Part shown: positions 10,201 to 20,400 of the stretch, in pieces
How the letters are laid out: each line of letters starts with the position of its first letter
How positions within the stretch are numbered: the first letter of the stretch is position 1
NCBI GenBank assembly: GCA_016802295.1
Contig: JAESIW010000020.1
Location: forward strand, 3,466,227 to 3,489,716
Source: Brachionus rotundiformis
Lineage: Eukaryota; Rotifera; Eurotatoria; Ploima; Brachionidae
DNA length: 23,490 nt
Direction: 5' to 3'
Notes under the pieces: model-generated
What the model was told of the DNA's origin: nothing
Databases searched by the model: none
The model's input: the letters and a program-made list of their open reading frames with translations, nothing else
Program-made: the position numbers and the translations under genes

Positions 10201-13200
10201 GAATAAAAGAAGATGTAAATTAGAAGTCAAAAATAATTTTTTGGTAGATATATGTCCAAAAGTTGACAAATACTTAGACGTTAAGTATAAATGTGTGAAC
10301 AGACCTCCACTTTCTGATCCCTGTTCAGATAATCCATGTGGTTTTGGGGCTATTTGTAGAAATGTTGAGGGATTTCCGGAATGCTCTTGTCCTGATGGTA
10401 CTAAAGGTGATGAAAAAGTAAGATGTTGTAAAAATTTGAAATGCGGGTAAGTTTAATAATGAAGCTTTTAAAATTAAAAACCAAATAAAAATTAAAGATG
10501 CTGGGGAGATCCACATTGCACAACTTTTGATAAAGCTAAATTTGACTTTATGGGAAAATGCAAATACGAATTGGTTACAACAGATTGTCATAACAATAAC
10601 TTAGTAAGAATTACTCAAGATTTTAATTGTTTACAATTAGAGAGAATTTTAAAGATTGATTTAAAATATTATAGGTTAAATTATAAATAAGGAATAAATA
10701 AAAATAAATAGTTAAGTTTATTAAATTGATCATGACCTAAAAAAAATTAAAACTTAAATTAAAACTATTAATTTTAATAATAATATTTAAGAAATTTCAT
10801 TTTAATTTTACAGAATCTTTAAACCTCAAAATAAATTAAAAAATTTTTGATTTGGATCTTGTGACTGTTACTTTAAATTTGATATATTTTACAAAGCTGA
10901 ATTCAATTATTTATTTGAATTCATAATATTAAATTAATAATTAAATGTGATTGAAAAAGAGCCTATTGATAATGCTAAATTGACTTGGTTACAACCGATT
11001 GCTTTAATCAAACATTGGTAAAATTTTTAATTAAATACATAGATAGATTTTTATAAAAAAAATTTTATAAATCTTATTAATTTTATTACATTAAATTATT
11101 AAAACAGAAGAATATAATATTTTAAAACAAAATTATAATTTAAAAAAAAATGGCTTTTTTAATAATTGTTTTAGTTTTTAATTTGTGTTTCGTATGAATT
11201 AAAGTTTAAACTAAAAAAATAATATTTAATAATTGAAATAAAGCCAAAAGAAATGATACCATTCAGCATCCACCAAAAACAAGAAACTCGCAATGGAAGA
11301 GAAAATGTAGCCTACGTAGCTTATGTTGAAATAAATGTATTCAATCAGCAATTCAGATTATTGAAAAAGGTGGGCAATAGGCATAGATACACACTTAATG
11401 GAATTATAAGACCAAACAATTATGTTGACAATTTGAATGGACTACGAATATATGTATCTGGTGCAAATCTGGTCTTTAGCACTACTTTTGGATTGACCGT
11501 CACCTGGAACGGAAATCACAAAGTAGAAGTTATTTTGTGCAACACATATGCCAACCATGTGTGCGGTCTTTGTGGTAATGCAGATGGTAAGCAACGAGCA
11601 ACTCAATTAAACAGATAATAAATGAAAAATTTTAAGGATTGGTATCAAATGATTTTGTAGATAGAGTTAATAGCTCCATAGACTTGAACGGAAAGTTTTA
11701 TAACAATTCTAACTTTATTTGGGGAAGCCAATGGAGAGTCTTTGATAATTCAATAGAAAATTCTCTATTTAACAAAATGTATTAGTTATATTTTTCCTTT
11801 AAATTAATTTAATATCAAACATTTTTCTTAATAATCAACAGATGCAATCCAATTAATGATCCCGGACCAGAACCTCTGCTTCCAAAATGCATAAATGAGC
11901 AGCTTTTTAAAGGTGAAAAATGGTGTGGCCTAATTAGAAAAGAAAATGGTTTATGGTCCGATTGTCTTCAAAAGCTTGATTTAGTTTTGATAGATTCTAT
12001 TTATTCTGGCTGCGTTTTTGACATGTGTAGCAATGAAGATGATCCCAGTTTTCTTTTGCAATTAAAATGTGATGCCTACGAAAAAATGTCAGAAATTTGT
12101 TTAGAATACAACTGGACAGCTTCGTGGAGACTTTATACTAATTGTCGTAATAAATTAAGAAAAAATCCTCAGTTATTTTAAAAATTGATTTTTAAAAGCA
12201 AAATTGTGCGATTTAAACGAAGTTTACGAAGTTCGTAAAGAATGTCCGAAAACCTGCTTGGATCCTTTCGGTGAAAACGATTGTGGTGAAAAAAAATATA
12301 CTGAAGGATGCTTTTGTAAAAATGACTTTGTGCTTGATTCAAATGGTTCTTGTGTTCCTTTGGACAAATGTGGTTGTATATTACCAGATGGATCTGCTTC
12401 GATATCAGTAATTAGGAAAAAAATTAATATCAACAAAAACTTATTCAAAATAAAGGTTAATGAAGTTATGAAATCCGAAAAATGTGATTTAGAATTTTAT
12501 TGTGAACAAAATGGTTCTGAAGCTATGGCTAAAATACTTCAACCATGTTCAGAATATGCCATTTGCATGAACCAAAATCTAGAAGAGCCTAAATGTGTTT
12601 GCAAGAGTGACTTTATTGGTGATGGATTTTCATGTACCAATAAAACAGTTAGATTATGTAAAGTTTAAGAAATAACCTAAATGATATTTTAATTTTTGTT
12701 ACAGTAAACGAAATAGCTAAATTGACAACTAGTGAAACTATACAAAAGAGTATTCTATCTTCTTCAAATCAATTTGATTTACAAGTTTTTTATGATGAGG
12801 GTTTTTTTTGTATTTATTTTCAATCTTTAATTAATTCTTTATAATGAAGAGGAGTCAATAATTGAAATAAAAAATAACAAAAGCATCAAATATCAAAATG
12901 ATTCGGATTCGAATTTTCAGTCTTGTGAAAGTATCGTTTTAAATTTTTATTTGAAAAAATTTTAAAAAATTTTTAAGGTTCTAATTTTTGGTAAGCTCAG
13001 ATTTAATAAATTTAATAAAAAGAAATAATATTTATGTCCATTAGTTATGGTTTTGGAGATCCTCATTACACAGATTTAGTAAAAAAATTTTAACTAAAAT
13101 ACTTAAGATAGTTTTGTTAAAATTATATAAAGAATGGTTATCAATTTTTAATAAATGAGTCGTGTCCTTATATTTTGGCAACAGATTTATGTAACAGCAA

Positions 13201-13623
13201 TGATTTGTTAAGTTATTTGGTTCTAATCAATCATGAGAGTAAAAATAAAAACAATAAATCATTTTTTATGAAAACTGTGGCGGTTTTACTTAACCAAAAT
13301 TTATACCAAATTTCCAAATATTTAAAAGTAAACTCTGAAGTAGATATAATGAAGTATTTTAATTGCCTTCCTAGGTAAATGGTGCAATCAAAGAATTACC
13401 ATACACAAACGAAGTGGTACATATTAATAAAACAGATTTATATATAATAATGGAAACAAAAAAATTCAATATTTATTTTGATGGCGAGCAAATGCTGAAA
13501 TTCCAATCATGCGAAAGTTCTTTATGTGGTCTGTGTAATTCTTTGATTGGTAATCTTACCAACAAAAATCCTAATTTAAGACGATTCAGACTAATGAATA
13601 ACAATCAAGAATGCTTATTTTGA
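7227..13623 (+). CDS. Gene B: secreted two-module SUEL lectin-VWD protein (complete)
   Basis: A secreted multidomain protein of 1406 aa. Exons: 7227-7308, 7359-7776, 7843-7948, 8601-9064, 9119-9417, 9464-9678, 9736-9922, 9972-10446, 10498-10603, 11244-11586, 11637-11778, 11842-12146, 12199-12407, 12456-12657, 12705-12800, 12850-12930, 12978-12990, 13045-13078, 13133-13327, 13375-13623 (4221 nt, in frame, stop TGA). The start ATG opens a signal peptide (MSRRYQAFFYVIYLFILLSS). Two SUEL-EGF-VWD-C8-TIL-EGF modules follow, then a short linker with no mucin tract and a C-terminal VWD-like domain. It lies between two paralogues in the same orientation. The first module is divergent: its VWD starts CWGDSHCSTFD instead of CWGDPHCTTFD and lacks the MIPFS..QKQE segment. 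The last domain ends CGLCNSLIGN, losing the usual Gly. A role as a glycan-binding mucus or adhesive component is inferred. Confidence 0.9.
7359..9922 (+). other. Gene B module 1 (SUEL-EGF-VWD-C8-TIL-EGF)
   Basis: SUEL lectin at 7359-7640 (ICQNELLKIKC...CNGHSEC...IDYEC), EGF-like to 7776 (CGYGALCNN...CICPKGAYGDP), VWD 7843-9064 ending VCGLCGNGDG. C8 is at 9119-9417 (GPWNEC, SCIMDMC), TIL at 9464-9678 (SCPRNC, DCGI, EGCFC, EYCGC) and EGF-like at 9736-9922. The intron usually found inside the VWD end is absent (single exon 8601-9064). At the VWD/C8 junction the acceptor at 9118 is chosen, because the next AG (9129) would create a stop codon and lose the conserved Cys. This is the most divergent module in the window. 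Confidence 0.82.
8065..8250. repeat. TTACGTAA-rich repeat in the long gene B intron
   Basis: Starting ACAGTACTGTTACGTC, this stretch carries about ten ACG/CGT-containing steps, several in TTACGTAA or TTACGT form, in an otherwise CpG-poor intron (7949-8600, 652 bp). The start resembles a transposon end, but I find no convincing matching inverted end, so it is probably a decayed MITE or satellite fragment. The rest of the intron is plain A+T-rich. Confidence 0.4.
10968..11017 (+). pseudogene. Relict VWD exon inside a gene B intron
   Basis: These 50 bases match the 3' part of the gene C exon at 20563-20637 (75 bases). They have an internal 25-base deletion and a few substitutions, and keep the following donor GTAAAATTTT. 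The deletion breaks the frame. An intact exon with the same role already exists at 10498-10603, so this copy is a leftover. It marks the left edge of the block shared with gene C. Confidence 0.75.
10968..11672 (+). repeat. Block near-identical to gene C (copy in gene B)
   Basis: About 700 bp (relict exon, 226-bp intron, 343-bp VWD exon, next intron, start of the next exon) is almost the same as 20563-21290. In the 343-bp exon I count three differences, all synonymous (Ser, His and Gly codons), so the encoded protein is identical. The introns are also almost identical, while exons further out on both sides have diverged clearly. Confidence 0.85.
13045..13623 (+). other. Gene B C-terminal VWD-like domain
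   Basis: Exons 18-20 encode YGFGDPHYTDL, ESCPYILATDLC, a middle part matching the gene A domain in exon size (34 and 195 bp in both), and an end LCGLCNSLIGN. The cysteine after GDPH is Tyr, as in gene A. The 13-bp exon at 12978-12990 immediately precedes it. Confidence 0.8.
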
Positions 13624-13628
13624 ATAAA
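13623..13628 (+). terminator. Poly(A) signal overlapping the gene B stop codon
   Basis: AATAAA begins at the last base of the TGA stop. A second AATAAA follows at about 13650, which is a more usual distance for a 3' UTR. Either could serve. Confidence 0.4.
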
Positions 13629-14077
13629 ATCTGAAATTTTTTATTATTTAATAAATCATTTTTTATTTAAATGGTGAAAAATAAAACAGAATAAATTCAA
13701 CTTATCAAGAATCCCGAATAAATATTTCATCTTAAAAAAAGACAATAATTTGATCATAAGTGACTTGACAGTTATTTAAAAAATAGAATTTTAAAAAGAA
13801 TATCAAGAATACTGAAAATTGATTTTTAAGACTTAAATCCCAGCTTTGTTTTTTATCTTTTTAACAAAACATATGATGAATTATGAATCAATAGCTTGGT
13901 CTTCATACGAAAAGAAAAAATTAAGCAACAGCATAAAAATTTAAAATCTGATTCATAAAATAATCAATTTTGAAAATATTTTACTGAAATATCCTCATGA
14001 TGATCCATAAAATTGTTATTCTATTGTTTTAAAAACAAAACTTAAAACAATAATCAAGGCTGAATATGAACATATTT
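13629..14077. other. Intergenic DNA downstream of gene B
   Basis: A+T-rich with no ORF, repeat or RNA gene that I can recognise on either strand. Confidence 0.6.
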
Positions 14078-14167
14078 AATGGAAATTTGCGACCATGTCA
14101 AAATCCATCTATTCTTTTTTCATTGGAATCCATTTCATTTTTTTATGGTTTTAATTTATTTTTAAAT
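14078..14167 (-). repeat. 90-bp dispersed repeat, copy 1
   Basis: Shares GCGACCATGTCAAAATCCAT and most of its flanks, about 90 bp in all, with 14988-15080. The few differences include a one-base indel. It sits about 150 bp beyond the stop codon of the minus-strand ORF at 14316. Nature unknown; no terminal inverted repeats are evident. Confidence 0.8.
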
Positions 14168-14315
14168 AGGAATAATTTTTTTGATCAATATAAAAATTTT
14201 TTCTATTAATATATTTATGATAACCGAAACTAATGTTTTTATCTTCTTTCATTGTATACTATTAAATAAATTAAATGATTTGTTAAAGAAATAAAACTTT
14301 TATTAATTATTGAAA

Positions 14316-14594
14316 TTAATATAAAAAAAAAACAAAATTAACATTTGAACAAATTAATTGTTTTTTATTTTTCGAACCAGAAGTAGATGTTTCTACTAGA
14401 ATTGTTGATGAAGTTTTGTCTATTTGATTACAAGCAATTCTCTTAGTTGGTGGTTCTTGGATTATTTCAACTTCATCTTCACTCGATTCATCATCTATTA
14501 CTTTTTCACCATCTTGAAGTTCAAGGGCTCTTTTGGATTCAGTGAATCTCATTTTAATTAGATAGGTATATCGTTTATTAATCATAGAGATCAA
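14316..14594 (-). CDS. Small acidic protein, function unknown
   Basis: A 92-codon minus-strand ORF. An internal Met at codon 15 (14552) gives a more natural start (MRFTESKRALELQDGEK). The middle is acidic, with an ESSEDEVEIIQEPP stretch in which VEII beside acidic residues resembles a SUMO-interacting motif, then PTKRIA, a possible basic signal. There is no signal peptide, Cys pattern or other domain I recognise. Codons in this region are less A/T-biased than the surrounding DNA, and an AATAAA on the minus strand follows shortly after the stop. It could be a small nuclear protein, one exon of a larger gene, or a pseudogene. Unrelated to the flanking lectin-VWD genes. Confidence 0.4.
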   Translation of the reverse strand: MISMINKRYTYLIKMRFTESKRALELQDGEKVIDDESSEDEVEIIQEPPTKRIACNQIDKTSSTILVETSTSGSKNKKQLICSNVNFVFFLY

Positions 14595-14987
14595 TTATTT
14601 TTTTTAATTTCCAAAAAATTATTTTATATAATTCAATTAATTATTTATGTAGATCAAAAAAATGCATTTTTTTTTTAAATTTAAGAGGAATATTTAATAA
14701 TTAAAATGTCATCAAATTTTTAAAAATTCCAAATTAAGTTCTTATCTCTCAGGCAATCACTGGTTATGGTTCAAAGAATTTAGAATATTTTAATCACTTT
14801 ATCTTTTTATTAATAATTTTACCATAATAATTATTTTTTAAATAAGAAGCAGCGTATTAAGCACAATTTGTAAATTAATAAGTTAAAAAATATTTTCTTT
14901 ATTTTATTTATTGTTTATACAATGATATAATTTGTTTACTTTAATTTCGGAAAATTGGCGTTGATATGATGTAAAATGAGTGCATTG
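14595..14987. other. Intergenic DNA
   Basis: A+T-rich, no recognisable feature. It could hold the promoter of the minus-strand ORF ending at 14316, but no convincing motif stands out. Confidence 0.5.
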
Positions 14988-15080
14988 AATGGAAATTTAG
15001 CGACCATGTCAAAATCCATCTATTCTTTTTTCATTGCAATCCATTCAATTTTATTTTCTTGCTTTTAATTTAATTTTTAA
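14988..15080 (-). repeat. 90-bp dispersed repeat, copy 2
   Basis: Second copy of the element at 14078-14167, same orientation. It begins 24 bp beyond the stop codon of the minus-strand Ly6-like remnant. Both copies thus lie downstream of a minus-strand coding-like segment, suggesting a shared 3' flank carried along by duplication, or independent insertions of one element. Confidence 0.8.
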
Positions 15081-15103
15081 ACAAGAACAACATGATAAAG
15101 CGC

Positions 15104-15311
15104 TCATCTAATTTTTGGAGAAGCTTTGCAACCATCGGTTTGACAGCATTTTAAATCGAAGCCAATTGTCGATGAATCTACGCAGAAATTTGAACATCCT
15201 CTGCCCACATACAAAGGATCAAGGTCTGAATTTTTTTGAACTTTTGTTTGGCAATCTCTTAAATCGGTTTCTGAAACTTCAAGGCAGCGAGAGCGACTAT
15301 AAAACTTTAAT
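15104..15311 (-). pseudogene. Ly6/uPAR (three-finger fold) exon remnant
   Basis: A minus-strand frame without an ATG runs from an upstream splice-like AG to a TGA at 15104-15106. It contains RGCSNFCVDSS and then FDLKCCQTDGCKASPK, the CC-x4-C ending typical of Ly6/uPAR domains. The start LKFYSRSRCLEV has the position and spacing of the usual Leu-x-Cys-Tyr-x-Cys opening, but Phe and Arg occupy the two Cys sites. A mid-domain Cys is also missing. No signal-peptide exon is found upstream. The segment is richer in G+C than its surroundings, so it was coding recently. Probably the decayed last exon of a GPI-anchored or secreted Ly6 protein; a divergent functional exon is less likely. Confidence 0.6.
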
Positions 15312-15329
15312 GCATCAATTTTAAAAAAT

Positions 15330-16740
15330 TGATATCCAATAATTTAGAAGAAAACAAAACTCTTAATAAAATTAAAAGTCATTTAATTTTAATCCTACTG
15401 GTAATTTTAAAATTTTCGATTAAAAACATATCATAAATAAATAAAAAAAATGAAGTTTATAATTTCATATCGATTCTCAAAACTATTCATTAGAGTGAGT
15501 TTTAATTGATTGATTTTTAGGGATGAAATTTAAACTTAACAGCTTTAAATAATGTTTTTGATTTAAAGAATAATCTAGTGTTGCCAAAAGTTTTTGTTGT
15601 TTTTGTGTTTTTCATCGCCAGTAAATTTTTTTTTGCCGTAGGTGGAATGAAATTGATTGTGCTTTTATTTTGGGAATTATGATAAACCATGAGATGATAA
15701 AATGACCTGTGTAAGGTAAAATATTTGAACTTAGTGATCACTAAATTTCTCAAAAACCTCATTTCCGGATTAAAAACACCACAACAGATCACACATTTCA
15801 CTGAATTCCAAGATAAAGTATTTTTTGAATACTTAAACTGGCTTTTGAAAAACTAATGTAATTTTTAAAAGGTAAATTATCTGTACAGCATCGCTAAAAT
15901 ACATCGCTAAAACTATTCGAATAATATTAATAATAAAATTGTTAGCGGTTAGCTTGGGACTGCAATTAGACTTTGGCATGGTAAAGAATAGACTGGTTTA
16001 AGAAACTTTATTTAACTCAAATCTTGAGCTATAAATATCAAAAAAATTAATTTTCTTCAAATCAGAATCTTCCTTCTTATATATCCTTTGAATATCATTC
16101 TATTTACTAAATTGTCTCCATGTTCCAATAAACTACTAGTTATGAATACAGCCTAGTAACTACGAGTTTAGTTTAAATCTAATTCCAGCAACAAGACTAG
16201 TTACAAATTATAACTAGTATGAAAGGTCCAATTTGACCAGGGAGTAGAGTCAGCCTAAGCTTATAGATCCGCCAACAAAATAGTGAAACTTGTTTAAAAT
16301 TTAATATACCCCAATTTTATATAGTGTTGAAACGTTTATGAAAGATCTTATTTTATTTTAACTATAACTTTTGAACTGCTCTTTTATTTTAAATAAAGTT
16401 TTTTTTAAATTTAAGACAATATTCTCTTTTATTATTTTATATTTTTTTCGAAAAAAAAAATCTCACAACTAATTAGCGATCAAATAAAAGAATTCACGGT
16501 TTTACCCCGTTTGACTTTATATTAGTCTGTAGACAAAGGCCAAAAATGAACATTTTTTAATTTTATAAAATTAACACGTCCATCCAACCTTTTATTTACC
16601 AGAGAAATTTTTCTTTTACTTAAGAATTTTTTAGTTGAGACCAACTTAATTTAAGAATTCTTAAATACGCAAAAATATTTTATTCATAAATTTTAATATT
16701 AAGAGTAATTATTTGTTTAATTTTTTTATCTTCAAATTAT
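15330..16740. other. Intergenic DNA with a CTAGTTA inverted-repeat cluster
   Basis: No gene is supported. A minus-strand ORF at 15517-15801 has no recognisable domain. At 16132-16218 there are several ACTAGTTA/TAACTAGT copies, including a near-perfect hairpin ACTAGTTAC..ATAACTAGT at 16196-16218, possibly a decayed repeat element. The rest is A+T-rich. Confidence 0.5.
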
Positions 16741-16749
16741 CAAATTTAA

Positions 16750-16930
16750 GGATTTAGATTAACTTTTACTCCATCAATTGATCTTAATGCGGTTAGTTCA
16801 ACCACTTCGACGCCTTCAAGAATTATGTCCAATACAGATTCTCGGTCCAATTGAAAATGGAAATATGTATTATATTGATGATCTTAAGAAACTTAATTTT
16901 GAACAAGTTTGTATTGAATTTGTTTAAATG
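16750..16930. other. Coding-like island, strand undecided
   Basis: A short segment with richer G+C than its surroundings reads as plausible protein on both strands. On plus, an ORF of 46 codons (16787-16927) has RRLQELCPIQILGPIENG and DDLKKLNFEQVCIEFV. On minus, an ATG-less frame contains FQLDRESVLDIILEGVEVVE and LTALRSIDGVKVNLNP before a stop. I do not recognise either. It is likely an isolated exon or relic of a gene, not part of the lectin-VWD family. Confidence 0.3.
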
Positions 16931-17443
16931 ATCTGCCTAAATATTCACTTTCGTCTCCAAATATCTTTAATGATCTTAGGTAGCAGTATTTTTAGTATTT
17001 CTAGTGCTACTTGAATATTAATTTGTTTAAAAAAAACAAAAAATTTGAGATTTTTCTAGCTATTAAAATTTAAAAATACGATTTTCGTAAGTTGATGATC
17101 ACGTAACTAACAATTGAACAGATGTTTTTCCTTAAGTGGAATAAAATTAAATGTAAGAAAAAAGTTAAATAATATAACTTTATATAACTTAATAACGTTA
17201 AATAGTATTAAACATTCGTTAAAAAAATTTAAAAAATTTTTATTATTCAATTCTAAGTCTTCGAAAAGCACAATAAAAAGACATCAATTTTATGAAACTA
17301 ATTTTATCAATAATAATAATGTATTTATTATTTTATTTATAACTTACTTGCATCATAAAAAAAACTTCTGTAACATCTTTTCGAAAACTGATTCTTCCAA
17401 AAAAAAATTTAAATTTTAAATTTTCCTTTTGGTCTTATGAGGC

Positions 17444-17452
17444 TATAAAAAA
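17444..17452 (+). promoter_or_regulatory. Candidate TATA box of gene C
   Basis: TATAAAAAA preceded by GGC lies 46-54 bp before the gene C ATG, which would place transcription start at about 17474 and give a very short 5' UTR. Position and sequence fit a TATA box better than the A/T-rich background, but no expression data are available. Confidence 0.45.
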
Positions 17453-17497
17453 CATGAATTTTTTTTTTTAAAATTATAAGGTTCTCTAATATATTCA

Positions 17498-20400
17498 ATG
17501 TTTAATCAAAAATTGATTGTAAAGATTTTAATTTCGACCATAATATTGGTCTCTGTAAGTCCTACATCTGGTCTCCTCGATCTTTTATTAGGAAGTAATG
17601 TTTTCTTACATAATTAAAATTTTAAATTAATTATTTGGATAGAACCATGGGTTAAAAAATGCGAGAATCAAATGGTAAAAATTTCATGCTACCTAAACCA
17701 GTATATTGAGATATCTGACGTCGAAACTGGAATTGATTCATTAAGATGCTATTCAAAAGGATATAAAAATCAAGTTTGTCAGACTACAGATAAAGTTAAG
17801 GAAATCGTAAAATCAGCTTGCCATGATCAAAAAAAATGCAGCATTGAAGTGAATGGTACTTTTTTTGGTTCAGATTGTCTTGGTGAATCCAGATATCTGA
17901 AAATAACATACAGTTGCAAGACCAAAAAAATTGATTGCAGTAGTAGTCCTTGTGGTTATGGAGCTAATTGCCGAAATGGCCTTTTTGGTCCAGTGTGCTC
18001 TTGTCCATCAGGAACAAGCGGTGATCCAGAATACAGATGCTGTAATCCACTTAGATGCGGTTGTTTTGGTGATCCACATTGTACAACCTTTGACAAAGCG
18101 AAATTTGATTTTATGGGACAGTGTAAATATGATTTAGTAACAACTGAATGTAGCGGAAAAACTTTGGTAAAATTTATTTTTAGCTAATTATTTTTTTAAA
18201 TTTTGATTTTTTATCAGCCTAAAGATATGATACCATTTTCGGTTAGTCAAAAGCAAGAGAGAAGAGGAAATGGACCCAACTCTAATAAAGTTTCGTACAT
18301 TCGCTTTATTGATATTAATGTTTTTGGTAATAAATATAGACTTCTTCAAAAACTTAATGGAAAATTTGGTTTTACTATGAATGGAAAAAGTATGGTTAAT
18401 AATTATAAAGATGATTTTAATGGGCTTAGAGTTTATATTTTGGCTGGAAATTTGATATTTACAACTGACTTCGGCCTTATGGTTAAATGGAATGGTATTC
18501 ACAAAGCAGAAGTGACGATTTGTAGCTATTATTCTAATTATGTTTGTGGTCTTTGTGGTAATGCTGATGGAAATAAAGATAATGATTTTGTTGACAGGCA
18601 AAATAATTTGGTTAATGTTTCATCATCTGATTATTATACTCGTTTTTATAATTGGGGAAGCAAATGGAGAGTCCCTGATGATACTCTAGACGGCTCTCAG
18701 CTTAAAGAATGTGTACCTGAAAAAGATCCTGGTCAACCTGAACCTCTTAAATGCACAAATGATTATTCAACCACTGAATGGTGTGGACTGATGAAAAGTA
18801 GAAGCGGTCCTTGGAAGATTTGTATCTCATTTTTATCAAATGAAATCCTTCAACAACTTTACGATGCTTGTTTGTTTGATATGTGCGCTTTGGAAGGGGA
18901 ACCAGAGTCTCAAAATGACTACAAATGCAAAGCTTTTGAAGAATTAACAAAAAATTGTTACGAATCTCTGTCATTTTTATCCCAAATAAACTGGAGAGCT
19001 TTGACTAATTGCCGTAAGTTAAAATTTCTTTAACAAAAAAAATTACATTTGTAAAAAAAATTTAGCTATTACTTGTGGTCTTAACCAAGAATTTAAGAAG
19101 CCTTTAAGTGCAACATGTCCAAAAACTTGTTTACATCCAAAAGGTGATTACGATTGTGGTTTCGTATATCCAGAAGAAGGATGCTACTGTTCTCGTACAA
19201 CTGTTTTGAACTCAAATGGTGATTGTATTCCGCTTAATCAGTGTGGTTGTCAATTGCCAGATGAAACAGGAATTTTAGATGTAATCTTTATTATTGAATT
19301 AGAGTCGTCATTTAGCTAAATTAAATTTTTATCAATAACATTATTTAAAATTTAAGAAATTTAAGATTTTCTCCCAGTTTTATGGAGCATTACAAATATT
19401 TTTAAAAAAGATATCCCTTAGTCTAGGGAATTTGGCCAAAATACCTTAGATTAACCTCAGAGGAGATAAGTGAAGATAAAAACTAGATTGTACTGAATAA
19501 AAAAATGTTCTTTAGTAAGTTTGTAGCATGTAGCATGTAGGGAAATTTTAAAACTAAACTTTTTTAGAATTACCACCTCTATTTATATTCCGTAGTTCAT
19601 ACCGCTACATATATCCGATTATTTAAAATTTTAAATTGTCATTTTAAGCTTGGTGATAAAACTAAAAGTCCTGACTGTACTGCTAGATACAGCTGTCTAA
19701 GACCAAATGGGAATGTTACAATAGAATTGTTACCACCATGTGGAGACAATGCTGAATGTGTTGCTGATATTAATAATGAGCCATTTTGTGTTTGTAAAAA
19801 AGGCTTTGTAGGAGATGGGTTCAGTTGTTTCAAAGGTATAAAATAAAAAATTAAAAATTTTTAATAATTAATTGTTTAATTAAACAGATGAACCTTTTTC
19901 AACCACAAAATTGACTACAAGTGAGAAAAATATTTACTTTTTTTAACAAAACTAATTTTATTAATTAAGAAACGGTAAATTTTGAAGATTTGTTAGCAAG
20001 TAAAAACTTAAATGAGGAAAAACTAAAAGTAATCTTTTAAAAAGTCAAAGATCTTGTTGGATGTGAGAATGAACAATTAAATTTGGACTGCTCAGCAGAT
20101 ACTGTATTGAATATTATCGAAGCTTCTTTTGGTAGATCAAGCCTTGAGGTTTGTCCATCTATAACAATGTCAAATGAATTGTGTCCACCTTTAGACGTTT
20201 ACAGCATAGTAAGGAATCAATGCAATCAAAAACGTAGATGCCAAATTACAGTTACATCAAACATATTTGGTTCAAATTGTCAATCAGTTTCAAATTATTT
20301 ACGACTAAAATATCAATGCATTAAAAGACCACCAATGCCAGATCCATGTGAAGGAAATCCATGTGGGTTTGGTGCTATGTGCAAAAATGTGAATGGCTTT

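Larger units (their letters stand above)
9972..12657 (+). other. Gene B module 2 (SUEL-EGF-VWD-C8-TIL-EGF)
   Basis: SUEL at about 10030-10305 with the EYGRSSL sugar-site-type motif, EGF-like to 10446, and VWD from 10498 (CWGDPHCTTFDKAKFDFMG) to about 11778 with VCGLCGNADG. C8 is at 11842-12146 (WCGLI, GCVFDMC), TIL at 12199-12407 (ECPKTC, NDCGE, EGCFC, DKCGC) and EGF-like at 12456-12657. Exon sizes match the other paralogues closely: 343 bp for the main VWD exon in all three genes, 209 bp for TIL. Exon 14 is ended at 12657 because only the donor GTAAAG there fits the phase of the next exon. Confidence 0.85.

Noticed and set aside
15517..15801. 94-codon minus-strand ORF as a gene
   Set aside because: Low-complexity K/N/F-rich translation, no domain, no clear signal or splice partner to the Ly6-like remnant.
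17114..17419. 101-codon plus-strand ORF upstream of gene C
   Set aside because: N/K/F/I-rich composition expected from A+T-rich non-coding DNA; no motif.
18188..18601. 137-codon minus-strand ORF
   Set aside because: Lies opposite the well-supported VWD exon of gene C and has no domain of its own.
20029..20044. A 16-bp intron at GTAATC...AAAAG in gene C
   Set aside because: Too short to splice; the donor at 20000 gives a 45-bp intron in the correct phase and removes the in-frame stop.
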